A stretch of 64,000 nt of DNA. It comes from Stenocarpella maydis (taxonomy: Eukaryota; Ascomycota; Sordariomycetes; Diaporthales; Diaporthaceae). Positions within the stretch are counted from its first letter, which is position 1, and each line of letters starts with the position of its first letter. Shown here one piece after another: positions 1 to 11,580 of the stretch. The translations under genes were made by a program, and so were the position numbers. The notes under the pieces were generated by a model, which had not been told where the DNA came from, did not search any database, and saw only the letters and a list, made by a program, of their open reading frames with translations. The stretch is taken from assembly GCA_002270565.1 (NCBI GenBank), contig NQMI01000110.1:62001-126000 (forward strand), given 5' to 3'.

Positions 1-1
1 C

Positions 2-697
2 CTCATGACCATCGCCTCCCACCTCCTCCCCTGGCGCGCCATCGCCCTCTGCGCCGGCTGGGGTACCGTCGTCTCCTCGCACCCGGCCGTCGCCCAGGCC
101 CTCCAGGACCAGCAAAAGGCCTACTTCGCGCCCGGCGGCGAGGCGGACCGCCAGGGCGAGCGCGCGCAGACGGCCCTCGAGGCCTTTGTGGCGCGCGACA
201 TCATCCTCGACAGCGCCCCCGAGACGCGCGAGGTCGAGATCTTTGAGCTGCAGCACCTTGACGCCGCGGGCGGGTCTGGCGAGTGGGAGCCCTGGATCTT
301 CTCCCCATCCCCCTACGACCCGCTCTCGCAAGCGCGTATCACGGGCGAGAGGCCCTCGGGCACGCGCTTCTTCGAGGACGTCCGCGCGCCAGAGGGCTGG
401 GAGTGGAGCGAGAAGAAGTGGGCGCTGGACCTGTGGTCGCGCGAGTGGGTCGAGGAGCGCATCATCACGGGCGTCGAGGTCGAGACAGAGGGGGAGAGGT
501 GGGTCTATGATATGTATGACGAGAGCGCGGGGGCGTCGGGCGTGCGGGAGGAGGGCGGTGTCGGCGGTGCCAACCTGCTTAGGAGGAAGAATCTTAGCTG
601 GGAGGAGGGCGAGGAGGGTGAGGGCCGGAGGGGCGAGTGGAGGCGGAGGAGGTGGGTTCGGCTGGTTAGGAGGAAGGCTCAGGCTGAGACTTCGTAG
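2..697 (+). CDS. Pex28/30-32-family peroxisomal membrane peroxin, C-terminal part
   Basis: The reading frame is open from the left edge and ends at TAG 695-697, so only the last ~231 residues are present. The diagnostic part is a C-terminal DysF domain: a FFEDVRAPEGWEW block with a WALD.WSREWVEER segment, then a basic WRRRRWVRLVRR block. This paired Trp/Arg signature marks the fungal Pex24p/Pex28-Pex32 integral peroxisomal membrane proteins, which control peroxisome number and size and peroxisome-ER contacts. The upstream hydrophobic stretch (about residues 7-30 of the visible part) could be the end of the membrane/reticulon-like region. The Arg/Glu-rich segment just before the last block is low complexity. 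Which family member this is cannot be decided without the N terminus. Confidence 0.8.
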   Translation, partial: LMTIASHLLPWRAIALCAGWGTVVSSHPAVAQALQDQQKAYFAPGGEADRQGERAQTALEAFVARDIILDSAPETREVEIFELQHLDAAGGSGEWEPWIFSPSPYDPLSQARITGERPSGTRFFEDVRAPEGWEWSEKKWALDLWSREWVEERIITGVEVETEGERWVYDMYDESAGASGVREEGGVGGANLLRRKNLSWEEGEEGEGRRGEWRRRRWVRLVRRKAQAETS

Positions 698-2830
698 ATA
701 TCCCTAGCGTTGGAATGGCATTGGCATTGAATCAGAGACATTTGCTGTGTGGAAATCTGATTTTGCTCCGAGGCTTTTAGCAGGCCATGTAGCCTGGCCA
801 GGAGGCTGCATCTAGTGCCACTCCCCAGAGAACTCAGTCTTTCATGTCTTCTACAACACACTGGGTCTTGGACACCAGGTGATGCTATGCTTTGCAGACA
901 TGTCCTACCTACATCGAAAATACGAAACCACACTGGCATTTGCAGATATAAACTCGACTACCACGCCCGGACACTACAGCGTCTTCTGGACTCTAGTAAT
1001 AGACTATTTTTCCCCCCAAAGCTATTGATAAGTTGGCGCTACATCCTTGAATGCTGAGTCTCGTTGATATATATCAACACATTTAGTAGTACAAGTGTCT
1101 CCTCATACTGCGCTCCGTAACTCCTCAGCCCAAGCCCCGGCCTGGTTTGCCCTGCCATGAGCAAGGAATATTCGTTGTCTGAGATTTGTGATCTATCATT
1201 AGCTACCGCCAATTTCGAATGTTGAGTGTGCCAGGTGGCTTCAATATGCCTTTCTGGTGTTCCAATAGCAGTTTGTGTGCAGCAAGCACGTCGAAACATC
1301 CCATCTCTCTCGCAGTCCCTGAACCCTTGGAATACTTGAGAACGGACTCCTAGCGATGACATCTCTATAGCGGATCCCCGGGTCTTGCGAGCCGCCTTCA
1401 AAGACGCATTCCCATATGTTAGCCACGAGACTGGCAGAATCCTGTTCACTAACCATACGATACGGCATGTCAGCAGACCTATCATATAGGTCTAGGAAGC
1501 CAATCACGCGGTCTTCTTCCACTCCACGACCGGATTCTCGACACCTCTGGGAGAGAAATGTCCCCGCCCTTAATACCAGCAGAGGGCATCTCAGGTTGAC
1601 ACCGACGTCAGGCAGACTCAGCAACCACCAAATCAGTTCGGGGGGGGGGGAATCCCAGAGGGGACTCCTTACTTCCGACAAGCTGGTTTTCGATGATGGA
1701 AGTGTAGTACCGATTCAGTCTGGTGTAACATGCACCGCCCCCCCCACCCCCACCCAAAGAAAAAAAAACAAGGCCGTGGCTTTCGTAGGGCGCTGATCCC
1801 AGTGGATTGTCATGAGGTCAGATGCGCTATACACTTGATGGCAAAGCGAAACCAGATTCTCCACACCTGTGTCTGGAATCTCCAAGACTGGACAGGTCCT
1901 CCCACGTAGGTAATACCCAATGGGTACCCGCAGGACCCGTTGGTATATGCAGGGATAAAATTACCCATAGGTCCACGTAGGTGGTAGGCTGGGTCCTAAT
2001 TTTAATGTTATAAAATTAGTAATTTAATTCCTGTACTAAGTCTTTATAGTATATCCTTCATTAGAATATAAATTAGAATAAATCATGTAAAATATTTAGT
2101 AAACCTTATTTCTTATAATAAGTCAGAGTAGTGTGTGTGCCCAGGGCTATGGGCGGACCCGCCAGGTGACGAGGGAGTTATCCAGTATAGCCCGTTTGCT
2201 TTTACCCTCTAGGATTCTAACCTTACCCTTCCAATTCCTATGAGCCTTCCCCATTAGATAGAAGGTAGTTCTGACTTAATCTTAATTGATGTATTGAGGA
2301 CAGCTGCCTTGTCTCTATATTCCCTCTTGTGACAGTACCCAGGAAATGATGTCTGTGCACGGGTACCCATGGGTGGGTATTTCCTGGGCCTATGTGGGCC
2401 GTGGCCATCTTGTTGACGGTGATGTATCGAGCCTTGAAGAAATCTTTTGGGGGGGGGGCAGGATGTTATGCGCTTTGGTGCCAAAGAGAAGAGGAAATAG
2501 AGGCTGCGACAGCTGAAAATCGGGCTATAAATGCTCTTTAAGAGGACAGTTAGCCGCATAACACCAGAGTTCACCTGGGGACCAAATCAAATTAAATAGC
2601 CTTTGGAAAGACCATACGGGTTGAATTCCTCAACATGTAGCTTTGTTGGTAATTCAGGCAGCAGCTAGGCAGCAGCCAGGATGTGCGTTGATCTGGTCCA
2701 CATCAATGTCTTGCGTTCTGCTGCTTGCCCCGATGCCCAGGTCTCGGTTGAAAGACACCCGCCTATCGTAGCCGTCAGGGCCATGAGAAAGACCAGCCGT
2801 TACAAGTCCTTTAATCTGACTGATTCCACC
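698..2830. other. Intergenic region, no supportable gene
   Basis: Only short overlapping frames on both strands. Positions about 1985-2130 are AT-rich (many TAA/TTA/ATA words), like the local AT islands that repeat-induced mutation leaves. Homopolymer and simple tracts occur near 1640 (G), 1740-1770 (C then A) and 2450 (G). Motifs like GGGTACCC and CCCAATGGG recur at 1915-1945 and 2340-2400, perhaps remnants of one old repeat. No function can be assigned. Confidence 0.5.
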
Positions 2831-2831
2831 C

Positions 2832-3834
2832 CAGTCTCAGCATTCCTGCCCTGTTTGGCTCGTGGCTCACCAAGCGCTCATCGGACGGGGCACGGATCGT
2901 GCTTAAGACGGTCTACGAGGCAGACGTCGGAGCCGCCATTAACACACTGCTCCCCCGAATTCCAGGCCTGCGTACCCGAGCCCAACCAGGCAACTGCTAT
3001 GAGGCACTCATTCACACAGTCCCGGATAAAGCCTCAGGGCCGATCTCTCACATGGCAAAGCCTACAAGCACAACCTGACCGCCTACCTGACCAGGCGGCC
3101 TACAGAACTCAGAGATGTCGTCTTGACTGATGCGCTGCGAGATGTGTGGTACAATGTGTGCGGCGTTGCGCTTACACTGGCAGGGCCGGGGACTCTCCCG
3201 ATGATGAAGAAAAAAGAACCACCCTCGACTTCCAGCAACGTGTGAGAAATTCAGGACGGCAATCGCGTGGTGCGGCAAACGGGCCCATCAATTAAAGTTC
3301 CACTTATTTACAACTGGAAACGCGAAGATTTGTTTGCTCTTTGCGGTAGCCGATTCTATAACATGCCGATTTCCAAGACATTAGGGGAGTCTGGGCGGCT
3401 CTGGTTTGAGCTATCTGGGATCATCAGGATGATGTCCAGAAGCCGCTGATGGATACCTAGGTATCTTGCCGAACCTCACCCTCAACACACCTAGAGGCAT
3501 TCCAAGAAAGAGGGCAGTCATTTTGTTCGGAGTCACCGGTATTATTATCCAGGCTGGCGTCGTCATGGTCAATGCATTTGTAGTGTACCACTGGCAGTGG
3601 CTCAAAGCGGGAAAGCCTGCAGGAAGGTGCGTATTTCCTCTCTGGGCGTCAGGAACTGGTGCGATTGCTGTTGGTGTGTGGCTTTGCGGCTGGGTTATGG
3701 AGAGTAGCAACGAGAAGCTTTTGGTACCCGGGACTCATCCTTTCGTCGGCGGCAAAGCACGAGCATTGAGGCCCTATCAGCAAGTTATCTTGGTGCAGCC
3801 CAAACTCCCAGCACAGAACATTCCAGAGTAGGCC
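2832..3834 (+). pseudogene. Frameshifted remnant of a fungal membrane-protein gene, family not recognised
   Basis: Protein-like sequence continues along the plus strand but jumps frame several times. One frame reads PSLSIPALFGSWLTKRSSDG..., continues through NTLLPRIPGLRTRAQPGN and ends at a stop near 3077. The next segment, in another frame, contains NLTAYLTRRPTELRDVV and DALRDVWYNVCGVALTLAG up to about 3245. A third contains REDLFALCGSRFYNMP-like sequence or, one frame over, AKICLLFAVADS. The last (3466-3834) has two hydrophobic segments around VILFGVTGIIIQAGVVMVNAF and ASGTGAIAVGVWLCGWVM and ends at TAG 3832. The pieces lie in order and together give a plausible single protein with a C-terminal membrane pair. 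No complete frame or start survives. I do not recognise the family. Confidence 0.55.
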
Positions 3835-4700
3835 ATCAAGACCATACCCAACAGGAAGGCTATGATGTGTCGGTTGCCTCTAAGGCTAGCTGGAATAGAT
3901 TCCGGGTTGATGCACGATACGTCTGAGGTGTGAGCTACCAGCCGTGCATGCCTTGCTACGGGATGATTGTTGACACCATTTTACCTAGGTGCTTAGGTAA
4001 TGTGGACCTTGGAGCTACAGGTAAACTGGTATAATGCTGAGGCGAAACCACCAAAGGTGCGAAAGGCACGTACTGTAAGCTGCGCAAGAACTGAGTTCGG
4101 ATCTCTCGCTCTGCTATCTCCCGAGTTAGGGTTGAAACGAGACAAGATCACTTCGAAATTTGACCAGAGGGTCACCATGATACTCGAGCGGCCGAGATGC
4201 AAAGATGGGCCAGGAGGTGCGAGGACCACTTGAAAGTGAGATCATTTCAGCACTGAGGACTGACTGCATGTCTCGTTTTCGCTGATTCGGTCCAGTTACT
4301 CGCCCAAATTCCACATAGCAGCAGGCCTACTCAACGCGCTCCGCCCCCCACCCCCCTTCTGCATGGGTTAGAACATACATGCCAACGGCTGGCCAGGATT
4401 CGAAAGGGAGCATCACGTCATGCTACTGGCTTGGATAGCTAAAGAGGTGGGGAAAGGTATTCATTTGTGCCCAGTCTCTTGGACGCACTTGACGTCCACG
4501 ACGGCCATCATCATAGTGCTGCACAGAGTGCTCTAATCCGTGTAAGACCAGTGACACGGAGTGATGGGTGGGAGCAAACAATCATAACACCATCAACAGG
4601 GGCCAAAGAAAAAGCCATGGCCGACGCAGAGGGAAGACAGACCCTTAAACTCTATCATAAAGTCGGGCGTGTTGAAAGGGTCGACAAAAGAAAAAGGATT
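3835..4700. other. Intergenic region before the tRNA-like gene
   Basis: No credible coding frame. It contains a TACCTAGGT word at 3982-3990 followed closely by CTTAGGTA, one of several TACCTAGGTA-type palindromic words scattered between genes in this window. A 77-residue frame at 4000-4233 shows no family features and is matched by equally long antisense frames. Confidence 0.45.
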
Positions 4701-4706
4701 AAAAAA
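4701..4706 (-). terminator. Probable RNA polymerase III terminator
   Basis: Six consecutive A on the plus strand give TTTTTT on the minus strand, 12 nt beyond the 3' end of the tRNA-like gene. An oligo-T run is the usual Pol III stop signal and supports transcription on the minus strand. Confidence 0.6.
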
Positions 4707-4717
4707 TAACAGAATAA

Positions 4718-4836
4718 CGCGTGCGCCGGGATTTGAACCCGAAACTCCTGTAGTATACTGCTGTAGCCAGGCCCCTCGAAAAGTTTCCGAGACACTACCA
4801 TTCAACCACGGTGGCTCCCAATTGCGCCACACACGC
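4718..4836 (-). tRNA. tRNA-like gene with extra internal sequence (intron or insertion), isotype unresolved
   Basis: On the minus strand the 5' end GCGTGTG (4836-4830) can pair along all seven positions, with one G-T wobble, to CGCACGC at 4725-4719. A classical T arm precedes the 3' strand: TCGGG stem, TTCAAAT loop, CCCGG stem. Bases 8-9 are TG, and the next part (GCGCAATTGG) is a typical start of a D arm. The middle does not fold as a normal tRNA. The span is 119 nt rather than 72-85, the 3' side of the D stem is poor, and I cannot place an anticodon stem with U33 confidently. The unpaired base at 4718 would be G73. A Pol III T-run follows. Either it is an intron-containing or long-variable-arm tRNA, or a tRNA carrying an insertion in its D/anticodon region. 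Confidence 0.6.
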
Positions 4837-5091
4837 TTACTGACACCCAGCTTCGACAGATTTATAAGACGGGACCAAGTTCGTTTGTATGTGTGAGCAG
4901 CTAGGCCCTCGCTAGTCACTAGTTCCGTCCCCAATTTGTGCGCCGGCTACTAGGCCTGACGATGCTCGCTCGCTCGCTCACGATGGGTGGATGGATGGAT
5001 GGATGCCCGTCCAGGCCCACACCCGCGGTGTCGTCCCTTGCACTGCGCATCATTAGGTAGTCCTCTTCGCCACCCCCCCCCTGTCCACCAA

Positions 5092-6150
5092 CTATGCCTT
5101 CTTCCTCAGTGAGTTGTAGTGCTCCCCCAGCCCGTACCCATGCCTGTAGTACGCAAGCCAGATCTTCTTCCTCGCCTCGCCCCCCTTGGCCTCCCCAGCA
5201 CCGCTCGGCGGGATGATCTCGGTCCGCCCGTCCTGCACAACACACACGTCGACCCCGTACACGCTCGCCAGCGCGAGCAGCTCGAGCTGCCCACCCCACT
5301 CGGCCGTGTCCCTGATCTTGCGCACGTACGACCCCAGGTCCTCCTCCAGGAACCCTGAAAAGTCGTCCCCCCGCGCCTCAATGTACCCCGCCGCCGCCCG
5401 CCGCACGGTGCTGTACCCGGGCTCGTCTCCCCGTCCTTCTGCTGCCGCCGCCTCCGCGCCCGCCGCCGCCAGCGGCACCCCGGCCTGCCCGAGCTGGTCC
5501 GCCACCGCCGAGAACAGGCAGTGCCCGTCGGGCCGGATCTCGTGCTCCTCCAGCCCGTGCCGCGCAAACTCGGCCCCCATGCGCTCGCGCTCCGCGCCCC
5601 GGTGGTCCGTCATCCCTGCCGCCTCCTGTTCGGCCGCCTCGGCCGCCGCCTCCTGCTCCGCGGCACGCCGTGCGAGGCGCTCCTTCTGCCGGTTGCGCTT
5701 CTTGCCCGGCCCTGATGCTGCTGATGCTGCTGCTGCCGTCGCTGCCGCGTTACCTTGGTCTGGTGGTTTCGACGGCTGCTGGGGCGGTTTCGCAGCGAGC
5801 TGGTTGACGCCCAGCGCGCCCATCTTGGCGGCCAGGTCTCCCGGTTCTTGTTGCCCACCCCCAGTCTCGTCTCCGTTGATTTCTTGTTGTTGTTGTTGTG
5901 GTGGTGGTGGTGATGATCTTGTGTCGTCATCCTCCCCCCCGCCACCGCCACCCACCAGCGCCTCCAGCTCCTCGGCCTGCCTCTCCTTCATCCGCCTCTC
6001 CATTTCGGCACACTCGTCATTGACGCCCTTGCGCGTCTTCTTGGTCGCGTTCTTTTTCTTGCTCGTCACACGCCCCTGCAGGTCCTTGGCTTCCCTGCGG
6101 TGCCTGGCCTGCATCTGCTCGACCGTCTCGGCCCCGCCGCCGCCGTCCAT
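5092..6150 (-). CDS. OTU-domain cysteine protease (deubiquitinase), OTU2/OTUD6 type
   Basis: Single-exon, 352-residue protein. The C-terminal ~155 residues form an OTU domain: the catalytic Asp/Cys lie in RPDGHCLFSAV (D208, C211), and the catalytic His in GEHYNSL (H344), close to the C terminus as in OTUD6B and yeast Otu2. These enzymes cut ubiquitin from substrates; Otu2 acts on the 40S ribosome during translation. The N-terminal third begins with a charged helix (EQMQARHRREAKDLQGRV..., then KKKNATKKTRKGVND), the conserved N-terminal element of this subfamily. The middle is low complexity: Gly/Asp, Pro/Gln and Ala-rich stretches plus an Ala/Glu/Arg coiled coil (about 150-178). The start is the first Met of the frame and gives the family-typical N terminus. 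Overlapping antisense frames are GC-driven shadows. Confidence 0.93.
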   Translation of the reverse strand: MDGGGGAETVEQMQARHRREAKDLQGRVTSKKKNATKKTRKGVNDECAEMERRMKERQAEELEALVGGGGGGEDDDTRSSPPPPQQQQQEINGDETGGGQQEPGDLAAKMGALGVNQLAAKPPQQPSKPPDQGNAAATAAAASAASGPGKKRNRQKERLARRAAEQEAAAEAAEQEAAGMTDHRGAERERMGAEFARHGLEEHEIRPDGHCLFSAVADQLGQAGVPLAAAGAEAAAAEGRGDEPGYSTVRRAAAGYIEARGDDFSGFLEEDLGSYVRKIRDTAEWGGQLELLALASVYGVDVCVVQDGRTEIIPPSGAGEAKGGEARKKIWLAYYRHGYGLGEHYNSLRKKA

Positions 6151-7316
6151 GGTGGTTCGCGGTGGTGACGGACGCGTCTGGGGAGTGCGTAGATTAAGAT
6201 AGGTAGGTGATAAAGTTGGATCTGCAATGGACGCGGTTCTTGAGGGGCGGGGCTATATTCTTGGTGGCTTGAGCAGTGTGCATGTGAGATGACCTGTAGT
6301 CAAACTCAAAGCTCCCAGGATGACCGTCAGTGGTGGGGCTTTTTTTTTTGAGCTACATGCAGAGCCCACTGCAGGATCCTCGGGCCGTCGTCGGCAGACA
6401 TGCAGCCCACTTGTGCTGCTAAGCACATGCATGAACGGATCTTTAGACCCTTTCCCCATCCACGGATAAATCGAGATGCGTGAGGTGGCTGTCTTTGTTC
6501 ATTCAAGGCGAACCAGACTTTTCTCGGACACCAAAGAATAGCAGTGATCTTGACAATGTCGATTCGATCGAGCTATCTGTGCGTTTACTATGTCTCCCCA
6601 TCCGAGGATCCAGGTTCCCTAGAATATACACCTGAAGCGAAGAATTATATACATAGAAAAGCCCTGAGCTTGTGCCACTCCAGATTGCACTCTGATTGAC
6701 GCCGCCTGTATCAGTAGCCCTGGCAAGGGCAACCAGTTGTCCCGATCGATACAACACACCCTGCTCACAGTCCGCTCCAGTCTGCAGACACCGTCCTTGT
6801 TGTGGTCCTGTCCTCCCACCCAAAGGTTTTCCTTGCTCTGTACTCCAATTCAGGTTACCTTGCTGACAACAACCTGCGCCTCAGAGATCCCAACAATACC
6901 TCAGTGGCGAGGTCAGATCCACATGGGTATAATAACGTAATAGACAAGAATCAACTGCCCACCCATGGGCTACCTAAGAAGAAATCCACCAAAACCGGCA
7001 CGCTGACCGAGACTATCACACAAGAAATAATATAAATGTACCCATAACAAAGTAGAGACGACTGGGGTATCCCGCAAAATGCGTGCATACATGACGGAAA
7101 ATAGGTGTCGAGAAAATACGCTAGGTAGCAGCCACAGCCAAACTGCAAGGCTGGGTGGCTGAGATGGATGCTGGGCTATAAGTGGAATGCAGGGGAACAA
7201 AGAAAACAAAATGCGATCGACACGTCAGTCCGCGGCGCGCCTAGAGAGGAGGCGCTTGAAAGGGGTGTCCCTGGGAAAGGGGGCGGGCGAGCGAGCCGCG
7301 GCTGTGAGGGGGCTGA
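6151..7316. other. Intergenic region, shared upstream/downstream flank
   Basis: It holds the promoter of the OTU gene (leftward) and the 3' flank of the long PH-domain gene. A TAGGTAGGTGA word lies at 6203-6211. No frame with family features. Confidence 0.45.
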
Positions 7317-10300
7317 TCAGAACCCCTTAAAAGGGTCGTCTCTCATGTGCTCCTCCTCTCCAGCCGTCCTGCTCCCACTGTAATAGTCACTCCTCGCGCC
7401 GCGCGAGGAATAACTGTCCCTCTGGCGACTCCTGCTCCTCCGCCGGCGGATCTCCTTGGATCTCCTCCTCGCTCGGTATCTCAAATCCTCAAGCGGGTCG
7501 GGGAAGCTGCTGCCGCCGATACCGACGCCGCCGTTGCCGCCCTCGGGTCCGAACTGGCTGAATGCCAGCGGGCTGATGAACGCCTCCATTCTCACCGTGC
7601 CGATCGCGTCGAAGAAGTTGGCGCCGCTGGTCCGGTTAGAGGCCTCGCTCGTTCGCCCGCTAACGACACTCATCCCGCCCCAGCCCTGGCTGCTGAGACC
7701 CGCCGATGCCGGGCCCGAGTACGGCGTGATGTGGCTGTTATTGCTGGGGTTTGAGTACACCTCCGACGATCCTGTACCCGTCGACTGGCTGTTGGTCGGG
7801 ACATGATAGCTGGTGGGCCCAGAGAATCCGCGGAAGGACAGTGGTGGGGGTACGTGCCCGCCCGTGTTGCTCCTCTTACGCCCGTGGACACCGCCGCCGC
7901 CACCCTGGGCGCGGTCTCGATCTTGGAAGCGAGGTATGAACGGTGGCTCGGCGGCGTCACTGGACCAGTCACGGCTATGCTGGGCCGCATTGGTGTGGCT
8001 CGACGGGTTCGAGTATCCTGAGGCGGCGCTTTCGCTGGCGGCTGGTGGCGGCGGGGACCTGTAACCTGCGATGAGGCTCGTCGGGATGTCTGGGATACTG
8101 GGCATGGGCGCCGGTTGGTGACCTCCTTTTGTCAGCTGGGATGTCATCACTCCTGAGCCTCCACTAGGATGGGCCGCGGCAGCATTGTTGGCTGTCATGT
8201 TGGAATGGCCTTTGGCGAGGCGTATAGAGTCGCGGATGCGTGGTCTTCGGGATTTGGCCTTACTTAGGGGGATATCAAAGTCTGGCGTCTTCGCATGAGC
8301 TGGTGCGGGCGGTGCAGGTAAATCAGGTACCTGCTGCTGGGAGTGAGCGAGGAAGGACAACGACGTCAACCACAAGTAGTGACGTTCGGCGTTCACGGCA
8401 GTGAATTTCAATGCTCGCTGAGGGGTCAAGATGAGGATGGAACGGTTGAAGACAACCGAGTGGCCCTTTGGTGGTGGGTTATCGTCCTTGACGTCAAGAA
8501 CCGACTGGATGGTTACTGGAGTACGCATAGTCAGCCAGTTGGGCCCAAAAGGAGAGGGGAATCAGCGACCTACGTTTACGCCCGGACTTTCCGAGCAGGG
8601 CGCTGCCGCTAGAAGGCTGCTTGCTGCTCCAGAGGATCGCTCGCTCATATGGGGCTAACCACACCCATCTTTTGTGTCTGTCATTGCTCGAGTCATCCTT
8701 GCCGACGTTGTCGTTCGCCACGCCGAAGGACTTCCTCCGGCGGACATACTTGAACATCCACTCGCCAACCATTGTCTGAGCGATGGCGTCTACCACAGTG
8801 TTCGCAGCAGGTTGCGAGCTGGCGTTGGACTGGAAACCGGTCGCTTCCGTTGTCGCAGTGTTCGTCGAAGGCTGGTGGCTGTGGCCTCTGCCCCTAGCGC
8901 GATCGTTCTTGGGCGTGGTGAGCTGGTTGCGGGGCAGAGGGGGGATGTTCGGGTCGTTAACCAGGTCAGGAGTGTACGGTGGTGATCTGCTGTTCCGCCT
9001 CCTGCTTCTCGTTTTGCCAGGCCCATTAGCGCCCGGCTTGCTCTTGCGGAGACTATTGGCACGGTGGAGTGGCATTCGGTTCTTTTTCCAGGGCTCGTTC
9101 CTTGTGGGACTGCGGTTGCTGTCACTCGGTGCACTGCCGTTGGGAGGTTTGCGGGAGCTGGCTCTTGTTGGGATAGGGAAGGGTGGGTCCTTGGCATCCT
9201 CCTGGTGCGTCGTGATGCCATTTTGGATCATGGCGGCCCTGCGCATCCCCCCGGACTTTCCGCCCATACCAGAGCCGCGAATATGGCCCTTGGAACCGAT
9301 TCTGGTAGGTCCGAAACCCTCAGGGCTGTCCGCAAGTCTGGGGCTAGCCAAGGCCTCGGTCTTGCCGGCCTGACGAGATGTTCTGTGGGCAAACTTCTTC
9401 GGTGCCACCTCCTCCGGAGACGACGGCACGGATCCTGGTGTGCTCCGGCCAGGCTCAGGCGTCTTTACTGGCCGTGGGGCGGAAAGTGCTGTCCTGTACT
9501 CGGTGTCGCTCATATCGGCGTCGGCAAAGTCGTCGGCCTCGTCTGCCGAACTGACAGCATCGAAACCGGCAAACAAACTACTAATCCTGTGAGGCCTGCG
9601 GACTCCTGATTTCTGGGATACTGGACCATCGTCATTGTTTCCCGGGTACGCGTCCTTCGTCTCGGATTCCATCGAAATACGAGCCGAAGTTGCGAGTTCA
9701 CCAATGCTCCTCTGGCTTGTAAGCCTCCTCGGGTTACGAGGCGGGAGATTGCCTGGGACGGGGGTAAAGTGGCGGTCGGGATCGGCTGGGATCTCAGTTC
9801 CGTGTGCCGGGGATGTCGGTCGTGAGTTGATAGCTGAGGGGTGTAGGTGAGCAGGAAGCCTGTCTAGCCGCTGATCGATTCGGATCTCTTCGGTCTGCAC
9901 CCCACTAGAGCTCATTGGAACACTGGGCATGGACACCTGGCAGCCAAAGTCCTTGAAGAGCTGCGGCAAAAGTGACTTCTTGGGCGTCGAGGGCCGACTC
10001 CTGGGTGGATGTATGGCAATGCTAGGAATGGCTGGAACGGGAGGTGTTGCTGGCCGAGTCAGAGTGGGCGGGGAGGGGAGATCGGTTTGGGTAGCAGATG
10101 AGACCATCTCTGCTGGCTTAACCTTTGGCGCTGGGGTCGGCTCCAGCGACTCGACCTTGTGCGTTGTGGGAGGACTCAGAGGGACGTCCACTGTCTGCGC
10201 GGAGGCGGACACCATTTGGTTCTGGGGCGCCGCGGCCTGGAGCGTCACGGGCCGGGAAGCAGCAGCGACACGCTTTCTCCTCTGGTTCGCTTCAGTGGTC

Positions 10301-11580
10301 TCTGCCTCATGGTGCTGCTTCTCCCACCGCGCCGCCAGAGCCGTCACCCCGCTCGGCTCCGGTGTGGCAGGTTTGGCTGGCGGCAGCTTCGGCGACGGCG
10401 GAGGTGAGTATTGCACCGCTGTGTCTGTATAGCTGACCGCTGGCGTCGGGTGTGCGGGCGATGGCGGTTCATCGATCTCCTGGATGATGCCGTTTGCGAG
10501 ATTCCCTTCGGTTTGAATCTGCGGCTGGAATTTCCCACGCGCCACGCTACCGGGCCTGATGAAGCTCTCGCTGCTGCGATGACGGCGATGACTCTTGGAT
10601 AGGATGCTGGCACGGCTGTCGCTCCGCCCGTGCTTGCGAGCCGACATGACGCTGTCTCGGCCGTTCGGGTCTGTCTGGTAGTCTGAGTCATCGTCGAAAT
10701 CGAGCTCGTCGGCAAGTGAGAACCCTTGGAAGCCATTCCCCTTGTTCATCAGGGAAAACCTCAGGCTTTCCCGGATGCTCATCGAGCGGACACTGCCAGC
10801 ATCGCTATCTTTGTCCTTCCCCCTGTCCTCACCACCACTCTCTTCCTCGGCGTTTGCTTGAGCCTCGTGGAATGCGGCCACCTCTTCCAGGATGGTCTTT
10901 AGCCGCGTCTCGGCGACATGAAGCTTCCGTTCCATCTTCCGTCTCTCTTCATCCCACTCCTCTTTCTCCTTTGCCCACTGATCATGGGTCCTTCCTGAGT
11001 CATCTTCTTGCGTCTTCAGCCTTTTCTGCGCTGCCTCTAGCCTCTTCCTTGATTCCGCAGCTGCTTCAACAGCCTCGTCTCGTTCGCGGGCGAGCTCACC
11101 CAGTGCTGACGACGTGCCACCCTCCAGGAGAGCCAATTGGCGCTTCAGGGATCTGTTCTCCTTGGCCGTGCTGACCAGTGTCGTCTGGAGCGAGTCCTCC
11201 TCCTCACGCGTTGTTTGGAGCGTGGACTCCAAGCTCTCAATAAGTTTGAGCTTCTCTTCCTGGTCCCTCCGCAGGTTTAATATTTCAGAAACAAGGTTAG
11301 CGTGCAGTGTTGGCGTGAACCTCCGCGGGTCCAGGATGCTGATATTGCTGTCTGTGGCGATGTCCTTTGAGACCCGGTCACTCTTGTCGGTCTTGTCGCT
11401 TCCGGGCATTGGTGGCGGTGATGAAGTGATCTTCCCTGGAGGAGTCACAGAGCGGCGTGAAGATCGTTTGGAGCCACGCGACGGCGTTCGAGAGCTCCTT
11501 GGCCGTTGTGCGTCCATGGTAGCAGACAGCACTGGCCGAGCCGGCCCACTCCTCTCGTCCTCGGTCTCCCACACGGCCAT
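7317..11580 (-). CDS. Cortical nuclear-migration anchor, ApsA/Num1/Mcp5 type, coiled coil plus PH domain
   Basis: Two exons: 11580-8574 and 8515-7317, joined over a 58-nt intron (donor GTAGGT, branch GCTGAC, acceptor CCAG). The join gives ..SGRK-LTIQSVLDVKDDN.., the conserved run through a PH domain. The product is 1401 residues. Residues ~95-245 form a long heptad-rich coiled coil, then ~650 residues of disordered Ser/Pro-rich linker with Arg/Lys clusters. The PH domain (about 930-1065) starts at TMVGEWMFKYVRRR and includes RHKRWVWLAPYERAILWS and a final RHYLWLTSLSFL helix. It is followed by a Ser/Arg-rich tail. In Aspergillus ApsA and yeast Num1, this PH domain binds PI(4,5)P2 at the plasma membrane and the coiled coil holds dynein and mitochondria, positioning nuclei. 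A second Met at 11517 is an equally possible start. I see no Num1-style tandem repeats in the linker. Confidence 0.9.

Noticed and set aside
1241..1681. 146-codon minus-strand frame
   Set aside because: Some protein-like runs, but no domain, and the frame ends in low-complexity sequence; too weak for a call.
5186..6202. 338-codon plus-strand frame
   Set aside because: Antisense shadow of the OTU protease gene, Ser/Ala/Pro-rich from GC bias.
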